Below, piece by piece: positions 57,108 through 64,000 of a stretch of 64,000 nucleotides of DNA (positions within the stretch are counted from its first letter, which is position 1; each line of letters starts with the position of its first letter). The position numbers and the translations under genes were made by a program. The notes under the pieces were generated by a model. It was not told the DNA's origin. It saw only the letters and a program-made list of their open reading frames with translations, and ran no database searches. Location of the stretch: contig NC_081409.1 of assembly GCF_030272615.1 (NCBI RefSeq), positions 614,030,755 through 614,094,754 of the forward strand. The letters run 5' to 3'. The stretch comes from Cryptomeria japonica (lineage: Eukaryota; Streptophyta; Pinopsida; Cupressales; Cupressaceae).

Positions 57108-59462
57108 ATGGTGGTCCCTACTCGTATGCATTGGTTCAAGCGCAAGAGACATCATAATCGACCTCGAAACTATGAGCCAGTGGTAAGTGATCGATCTTAA
57201 GCCTCTTTATGTTTTCAATTTTGAATTTTTTTGCTCATTTTTCAAGTTTTTCGCATGTTTGGGGTCGGGTTTTACGTTCTATCATGTGAGATAGGTCTCG
57301 TACGAGTAACTGTTAAAATTTCTTTTGTCATTTAAGGTCATTATAATTGTCATTCGGGCCCTACCCTTGTTTCATACAACATGTCTGTAAAAAGACCATT
57401 TTGTCATGCAGGATCTAATAAATTGTTGTTTGAGGATGTTTTATTGTACAAAGGTCAATCCTAACTCGTACGAGATGTTGCCCTTCTATGTTTTGTCATT
57501 CAGAAAATAGTGAGCATTTTTGAAGGTCTAAATGTGAAATTTGGATTTTGCATTTGACTTAGTTGAATTGTCGTGATGTTTTACTTCTCCTATAGGCTTA
57601 TTTGGAATGCTTTACGATGCTTCGGTGTTGGGTTTTTGCAGGTTCAGTTACCTACTATGCTTTTCAAATGCATTTATCCTCCTACCATGGCATTAGTTCA
57701 ACATTTATCAAAGGTTGATCAGACTCATATTGACTTGTGTGGTTTGACTCATCTTATTAGCTTACTAGATATCCATGTTAATCATGGTATGCTCACAGCG
57801 TTGGTAAAGAGATTCCATTCAGAGCATAACATGTTTCATTTGCTAGTGGGGGAGTTGACTATCACTCCCAAGGATGTATATAGGATCCTCCATATCCCTT
57901 TTGCTGGGGATAGGGTGGATTATGATTCAGGACACCTTCCAGGATTACAGACAGTGAGGCATGTCTTCAGGGATCCTGACATTTTGACTCATTCCATTAG
58001 TTGGGACATTATGATGAGCAGATACAGCGAGGAGTTTCCTCTGGCGTGTGTTCTAGTAGGATTTATCGGTTGTTTTCTGATGCCAGATGGAGGACAATAG
58101 GGTTTCCAGTGTGGTTGGGGCAGGATGCTGATGAGATTGATGGAGACCCCTCAGAGACTAGGCTGGGGTTCTTGCTTATTGTCTCACATGTATCGTGAGA
58201 TGCATGAGATTGTATATAGAGATGGCAGGAGCATGGCCGTAGGTGTATTCATTTTGCAGGTTTGGGCTTGGGAGCATCTTCCCATTTTTTGGCTGATAGT
58301 AGATGATAGTAGAGATCTTGGGCAGCTGATTATATATAGGTATGTTGGTTATGTCCCCTATTTGGGCAAGACAGATTTTTGGCGACAACAGTTAGACGAT
58401 TTGATAGTCGTAGTGTGGAGACCTTATAGAGGTTTGGAGCCATGGGATGACTGGCAGCTAGTTCGTAGAGACCTTTTTGTTATGTGCCCACTTATTGGGA
58501 GATCACAGACCATTGTTGAATGGTTTGTCATATCATGAGTGATGAGGCAGTATGGCTGGCCTTAGGGGATCTCGCAGGAGTATACAGCTTATGTGTGTTA
58601 TGCGGATCAGGAGAGACAGGGATGGTCTCCACGATTGTCCTATGCCTTAGCTATGCAAGAGATGACTGGTCTACAGCACCTTAGATGGGACTATATGGAT
58701 GATGTTGTGGATGTGGGGGTATTGCCCCAGTATAGAGAGTGGTTCCAGTAGCATCCTTTTCCTAGGTTTATAGATCCGAGTGAGCAGGCACCTTGTATAG
58801 AGGATATTGAGGATGATGCTCCCGCACTAGGATAGGGATAGAGTCAGAGGCAGGGCCAGAGTTAGGGAGAGGGACAAAGAGTTGAGGCTCTAAGACAGTT
58901 AGGTGGTGATCCTGGTGCTAGTAGCAGTAGGGTTCTAGCTAAGGTTGGATAACAGAGGGGTGAGGGCGGATCCCTTGGGAGAGTAGGAGTGAGATTGGGT
59001 GGAGCTAAGGAGGAGCGAGCAGCTCCGAGACAGGTCCAGCAATAGAGGGATGAGGAGGGTTGTACTGGAGGTGGAGATGGGGGTGGAGAGCCAGTGAGAG
59101 AGCAGGGGACTGAAGCAGGGCGGTCGATGAGAGCATGTCTTGCAGAGCTATAGTCATAGTTGACAGTGGCTCAGACTCAGCTAGAGGAGTGAGATCGTCA
59201 GCTTACAGAGTTGAGAGTAGAGCACGATCGTCAGGTCATGGTGATGAGAGCAGAGCAAGACACCCTCCAGCAGGAGGTTTTGCATCAAAACAGCAGGGCA
59301 ACCAACTATGTTGTAGCATATAGCATGGCAATTCCAGTAGCGCAGTAGGTGATCCCCTATTCATAGTATATGGCATGCTCAGAGGGAGCTCACGCACCTC
59401 GATAGGATCCTGGTCATCAAGCTCCTCCTCCACCAAGTGATGAGGGAGAGGCTCAAAGCTAG
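57108..59462 (+). pseudogene. Antisense PMD gene of element G, two exons predicted
   Basis: Exon 1 (57108-57182) encodes 25 residues rich in Lys/Arg/His (HWFKRKRHHNRPRNYEP) and ends at a consensus donor GTG/GTAAGT. Exon 2 starts at 57642 after TTTTTGCAG in the same phase (VQLPTMLFKC). It carries the PMD blocks FHLLVGELTITPKDVYRILH, then HMYREMHEIVYRDG and LQVWAWEHLPIFWLI, followed by a Gln/Gly-rich tail with a helical end (LRVEHDRQVMVMRAEQDTLQ). Exon 2 keeps one frame for 1.8 kb with no indel, but about 15 stops (58098, 58536 and others), nearly all explained by CAG to TAG or CGA to TGA. Function of PMD is unknown. Splicing is inferred from sequence only. Confidence 0.75.
57183..57641 (+). 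other. Predicted intron of the antisense PMD gene
   Basis: 459 bp, GTAAGT donor to TTTTTGCAG acceptor, T-rich as expected for a plant intron. Removing it joins exon 1 and exon 2 in phase 0. A continuous frame from 57573 also runs into exon 2 across the acceptor, so an unspliced start at 57573 is possible. Confidence 0.6.
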
Positions 59463-61037
59463 ATATTCTTTTTGTTGGCTCAGATATTTTTTTGTAGCCT
59501 ATATGATTCTTGCTCTGATGGGAGTTTGTATATGTCATTCAACATCATTTGGTACTCTTAGACTTGACATGATAGATATATATATATATATATATATATG
59601 TTCGAGATCTGATTTGACTTCATCATACTTGTGTTGATTCATTTATGAGATGTCTTTTATATGCTTTATTCTATATGTATGCATTTCTTTTCAATATGAA
59701 TGTATGTAATGCAAATGATTATGGATGTCTATTTTTGTTTCTTTTCATATGCAAATAGATGAGTATGTAATGAGTAATATGAGTAATGCAATGTTTTCAT
59801 TTTTCTATGCAATAAGATGAATGCAGATGAGTGAATAATGAAATGTATGAATCTATATTAAATGTTTATGTATGCAGCTAAACATCTCAAACCACAAATA
59901 CTCGATTGAAGAAATGATGATGCTTTCAGCTCTCATTCAAAAGATAAAGAGTTTATTACCATACCAAAATCACTCTAAATTCACAAAAATGCAAAATAAT
60001 ATGCAAAATGATATGCGAAATGCAACATAAACCTAGTCACTAGATTTAAAATGCTTAAGATTCATCACCAAAAATAACGAACACAACAGGAAAGTTAGAG
60101 TTCCTTTCTTTTTCAATGTGCAATATGTATTATCTTGTCCACAATGACCCTTTTTTTGTTCATATCCTTGGATAGATTTCGCAGGGATCCGAATTGCATC
60201 ATAAAGAAATTCCCTCAAAACAAACAAAGAAATGATATGGACCTCCCTGTAGCATACAAATAAGCAGAGTCAAGGTATGTGAGGTGATTTCACCTTGTTG
60301 TGAAGGCTCTTATCATAGACACCCAGCTAATTTAGATGTCTCCAAATCATTGGGATCATTCCTACAAGAAGAAAAAAAAGAAAATATTATGCCCCCAATC
60401 CTTGCTCCTCTTAGTCACAATAGACTTCCTCAAGTTACTCAGAGGGATAATAATCGAAAACCAATATAAAAGACAACACACAAAGAAAATTGTCATTCAT
60501 AGCTCAAACTGTTTAGTGATTGTTTTCTGTTATGTTTTTTTGCTTGTTTACTCAATGATAAAAACTCTTTGGTAGTTAGGAGACAGGTGACTGACTCAGA
60601 GTGGACGACCAAGTTTCACTGGCAGAAAGATGACTTGGTTGACACTGCTTAGGATATGTGAATTGCTCTGTCGAGTAACCTAAGACTAGGACGCTGATCA
60701 ATTTCAAGTCATGAGGGTTCCAACAAACTAGGATGTCATGAAAGTGACTAAAAAAAAATATGTACAAGCGAAAGCAAAGATGCAGGAAAGCGGGAAATGC
60801 CAACATTGCGTTGATAGATGGAGCACGTGAGTACAAGAGGTGCCTATTTGCCAAGTTTTCACCTGCTTGGTAGAGATTCATTTCTTTTTTTTTACCAAGG
60901 TGCCTGTTTACCAGGTTTTCACCAGGGCATTTTCTATCTTTATATTTTTTTTTTCTTTTTTTTCAGGACTTTTTTCAATTTTTAGGATTTCTTCAAGACT
61001 TTTTTTTCAGTTGTACAAGTTGACGAGACAAAGAATG
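59463..61037. other. Element G spacer between PMD gene and pol
   Basis: No supported gene. An ATG-rich AT stretch (59640-59890) resembles the one after H's PMD gene. A direct repeat AGGTGCCTRTTTRCCARG, followed by TTTTCACC, occurs at 60838-60863 and 60898-60923. T-rich runs lie at 60880-61010. Confidence 0.6.
59573..59599. repeat. (AT)n microsatellite
   Basis: A short run of AT dinucleotides just downstream of the PMD gene end. Confidence 0.9.
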
Positions 61038-61960
61038 CTAAGCGAAGAATTTCTTCAAGTGGATGGTGTTAATTGGTTCACAGAGTTGTTCTCCTTCCGA
61101 ATTTGAGAGTTTATAGGCACCAGAGCTGAATACTGCAGTAACAATGTAGGGACCCATCCAGTTGGGTTCAAACTTCCCTTTATTGTCTCGAAACTATTGA
61201 TTTTTTGTATTTTCTCTCAGAACTAGGTCACCAACCTAAAATTCTCTCTGTCTAACTTTCTTGTTATATCCTCTGGACATTCTCTTCTAATATACTCTGA
61301 GATGATCAAATGCCACTTGCTGATGCTCATCCAGTGATTCGAGTTCTTGCAATCTAGATATTCTATTATCTTCATCGGTAACAAGACCTTGCAAAGAAAC
61401 TCTTAGAGATGGTATTTCTATTTCAATAGGTAATACTGCTTCGGAACCATACACCAAAGAGAAAGGTGTAGCCCTAGTAGGTGTTCTGATACTTGTTTTG
61501 TAAGTCCATAGTGCAGGATTGAGCTGCAGATACCAATCCTTCCCAAATTTGTTCATTGTTCTGTGCAAGATAGTCAATAGGTTTTTGTTAGATGCCTCAA
61601 CTTGTCCATTACCTTGAGGGTAATATACCGATGACCAGTGTTGTTTTATTTTAAATTTTTCACAAAGCTCGTCCAAATCTTTATTCTTAAACTGTCCTCC
61701 ATTATCAGTCGCAATGGATGAAGGTATCCCATACCTACAAATAATATAGTTTAGGATGAACAAGGTGACTTGTTTACTGGTTGCTTTGATGAGTGGAACT
61801 GCCTCTACCCACTTGGTGAAATACTCTGTGGCCATTATGATGAATTTATGTCTGTTGGATGATGCAGGATATATCTAACCAATGAGATCAAAGGCCCATT
61901 GCTGAAAAGGTCAGTGTGTAATGAATGGTATGACATCCCTTGCCAAGGCATTTATGAGAT
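61038..61960 (-). pseudogene. Element G integrase
   Basis: Minus strand. D1 block QWAFDLIG near 61890 (followed by a TAG), then YFTKWVEAVPLIKATS, D2 in IATDNGGQF (near 61700) and the Glu in GNGQVEASN (near 61610): the catalytic triad is complete, unlike in H. The C-terminal half reads YGSEAVLPIEIE, then FQVGDLVLRENTKNQ, NWMGPYIVTAVF and INTIHLKKFFA, with TAG at 61038-61040. No chromodomain. Stops near 61286 and 61200 break it. Confidence 0.88.
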
Positions 61961-62210
61961 TTCCATGAAGCTGACATTTCTCACAAGTCTTAGCAAATTT
62001 GATGGTATCTTTTTCCATGTTTGGCTAGTAGTAACCAACCCATAGTAGTTTCCGAGCTAAAGTAAGACTATTCGAATGAGATCCCAAAATACATTCATGA
62101 ACTTTTGATAATACACGTTTAGATTCTTCAGTTTCCATACATCTAATCAATGTATCGTCCAAACCTCATCTAAATAAATCGTTAGCTATAATAACATACC
62201 GTGAAGCATT

Positions 62211-63030
62211 TCAAGTTAGGTTTCTTTTCTCATTACGAGTAAGGTTTTTGGGGATAATTTGGTTGCGTAGATAGAAGTAGATGTGGTTGTATCTAGATGA
62301 GTCATGTCCAATAATAGAACAAACCATTTGGGTCTCAGTGGAATCATAGGCCGGGTAATGTAACTCTTCCACTAGGAATTCAAAGCGAAAATTGGACTCT
62401 TGTAACTCAGGTATAGATGCCAAGGTGGCCATAGCATTGGCTTCTCTATTTGTGGATCTAGGAATCTGCTGGAATGATACAAAAGAAAAGTACTTCTTGA
62501 GATCGTCCACCATCCTCTTGTAAGGAATCAGTTTCTCATCTCGAGTCTAATATGTATCGTTGATTTGGTTAACTACCAGCTGAGAATCTCCATAGATATT
62601 CAATTCAGCAACCTTCCATTCAATGGCTAGCTTCATTCCATTTACCAAAGCTTCATATTCCACAATGTTGTTTGTGCAGGGGAATATAATCTTATAAGAC
62701 TTTGGGATTGAATACTTCTGAGGAGTAATAAACAATATTCCAGCACCAGAACCATTTTGGGTAAAGGACCCATCAAAGAACATCTTCCAGGGTTGTTGAG
62801 TAAGGTGCATTACTGATTCATCTAGAAACTCTATATGTAGTGGTTGAGTGTCCTCAAGCGAAACTTCAACAAGTTGATCAAAAATTACCTATCCTTTTAT
62901 GGCTTTGCATTCCACATATTCAATGTCAAACTCTGTAAGGATCATGACCCATTTCACCAATCTTCTTGTAAGTGTTGCTTTATTGAGAAGATATTTGAGT
63001 GGATCAATTTTGGCCACCAACTTGACTGAA
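62211..63030 (-). pseudogene. Element G RNase H domains
   Basis: Minus strand. The first, RT-linked RNase H ends around 62880-63030 (AKIDPLKYLLNKATLTRRLV). The second begins KMFFDGSFTQNGSGAGILF (near 62780) with NNIVEYEALVNGMKLA and YGDSQLVVNQIN, supplying the Asp-Glu-Asp set. RSTNREANAMATLAS and a linker LVEELHYPAYD follow to 62211. Stops near 62545 and 62900. The tandem RNase H arrangement is typical of Tat elements. Confidence 0.87.
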
Positions 63031-63099
63031 TGTGCTAGCATGTAGTGTCTTATTTTTTATGATGCCAAGCATGCTTTTTCTATTATAGTGTAGTTCATT

Positions 63100-64000
63100 T
63101 CATAAGACACCAATGTCCTACTAATGTAATAAATAGCTCATTCCTTTTTGTTGTCATCCTGTTGTGCCAAAAGTGCCCCCAGTGATGATTCATTTGCTGA
63201 TATATATAAGATTAGTGGTTTACCTTGAATTGGTGGCATCAATATCGGTGGATTCGATAGGTACTCTTTGATTTGCTGAAGATGTTGTTCACACTACTGA
63301 TCCTAGTTGTATATTACTCCTTTTGTCAATACCTTTGTGAAAGGTTTAGCTTTGTCTGCTAGCTGAGAAATGAAGCATCTGATGGATTGGAGATGTCCCT
63401 GTAGACTTCTCATTTGACTGATGTTATTCGGAGGCAGCATTTCCATTATGGATTGGACCTTCTCAGGATCAACCTTGATTTCCTTCTTTGAAATGATGTA
63501 GCCAAGTAGTTCACCAGATGTCACTCCGAATGCACACTCGTTTGGATTTAATCGGAGTTTGAACTTTTCTATTCTTTCTAGACCTAACTCTTGAATATGT
63601 GTTGATCTCTTCATAGTCTTCACTAAGGTGCCATCAACATAATCTTCCATATTCTTATGCATCATATCATGAAAAATGGTAGTACTGCTCTTTGATAGGT
63701 TGCTCCTGCATTCTTTAGCCCAAATGGCATGACGTTCCAGCAAAAGGTTCCCCATGCACAAGTGAATGTTGTCTTTTCTTGATCTCCAGGAGCTATTTTG
63801 ATTTGGTTGTAGTCAGAGAATCTGTCCATTAGTGAGTACATCTCATATCCGGCAGTCATGTCGACTATCATATCAATATTTGGCAATGGAAAGTCATCCT
63901 TCGACAAGCTTTGTTGAGATCTCTGAAGTCTGTACAAACTCTGATGGATTTGTCTGCCTTTGACACAGGTACTATGTTTGAAATCCATTCGACATAATCT
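63100..64000 (-). pseudogene. Element G reverse transcriptase, running off the window
   Basis: Minus strand from 64000: VPVSKADKSIRVCTDFRDLN, then FPLPNIDMIVDMTAGYEMYS (in another frame), FTCAWGTFCWNVMPFGLKNA, a frameshift near 63700, then the active site EDYVDGTLVKT (near 63630). The second Asp of YVDD is Gly here, so the polymerase would be inactive. FGVTSGELLGYIISKKEIKV and RSLQGHLQSIRCFI belong to the RT thumb. The N-terminus is outside the window. Confidence 0.87.

Larger units (their letters stand above)
54916..64000 (-). mobile_element. Element G: Ty3/gypsy (Tat-type) retrotransposon with antisense PMD gene, partial
   Basis: The 3' LTR (54916-56033) is followed on the minus strand by a PPT and a repeat-bearing spacer, then a plus-strand PMD gene (57108-59462), a second spacer, and pol with integrase (61038-61960), RNase H (62211-63030) and RT (63100-64000). 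Protease, Gag and 5' LTR lie beyond the window. It interrupts copia E's Gag after GCAGC (54911-54915). The layout matches element H. Confidence 0.87.

Noticed and set aside
57573-59462. PMD gene as a domesticated host gene
   Set aside because: It lies between pol and 3' LTR of a gypsy element, has about 15 stops, and H shows the same arrangement.
61800-61835. Glu in TEYFTKW read as loss of the first integrase Asp in G
   Set aside because: The first catalytic Asp of gypsy integrases is in the upstream FDLIG block, which is intact near 61890.

Overview
The window looks like intergenic nuclear DNA from a large, repeat-filled seed-plant genome. A gymnosperm such as a conifer is plausible because the layers are old and deeply nested, but this is inference. 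I see no convincing host gene, no tRNA or rRNA gene and no CRISPR array. Almost everything recognisable is LTR retrotransposon: Ty1/copia elements primed by initiator Met-tRNA, Ty3/gypsy elements of Tat type carrying an antisense plant-mobile-domain (PMD) gene, one Ty3/gypsy chromovirus, and two LTR elements with no pol genes.

Layout. 1-5812 holds a broken unknown ORF (minus), a TCGAT-rich block with a 201-bp tandem duplication, two large microsatellites and unassigned AT-rich DNA. 5813-18003 is the left part of a minus-strand Tat-type gypsy, element H (antisense PMD gene, spacer with a 39-bp minisatellite, then integrase, RNase H and RT). Copia A (9027-14187, TSD GTTAG) sits in its spacer. 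At 18003/18004 H is interrupted by copia E (minus), which runs in pieces to 54915 and is itself full of insertions. E's roughly 1.96-kb 3' LTR holds the pol-less T (18391-21270, TSD TGAAT), the pol-less two-ORF element B (about 22484-30077) and copia C (30158-37937, TSD TGGGA). E's RNase H holds chromovirus D (38598-44078, TSD CTATC). E's RT holds copia F (45168-52744, TSD TTGAA/CTGAA), whose own RNase H contains a solo LTR S (49508-50968, TSD GCAGT). E's gag is cut by a second Tat-type gypsy, G, from 54916 past the end of the window. The 5' ends of G, E and H should lie in that order beyond position 64000.

How it fits together. Joining the flanks of each insertion restores continuous reading of the interrupted host element, which is the main support for the nesting. 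LTR pairs counted by eye give relative ages: A about 10% divergent, F and B about 7-8%, C and T about 4.5-5%. Decay is dominated by C-to-T and G-to-A changes (CAG to TAG, CGA to TGA, Glu to Lys at integrase sites), as expected for methylated, silenced repeats. The most unusual items are element B, which has two long non-pol ORFs between full LTRs with a copia-type PBS and PPT array; the apparently intron-containing antisense PMD gene of G, whose frame has no indels despite about 15 nonsense changes; and polypurine-tract arrays shared by A, B, C, E and F.
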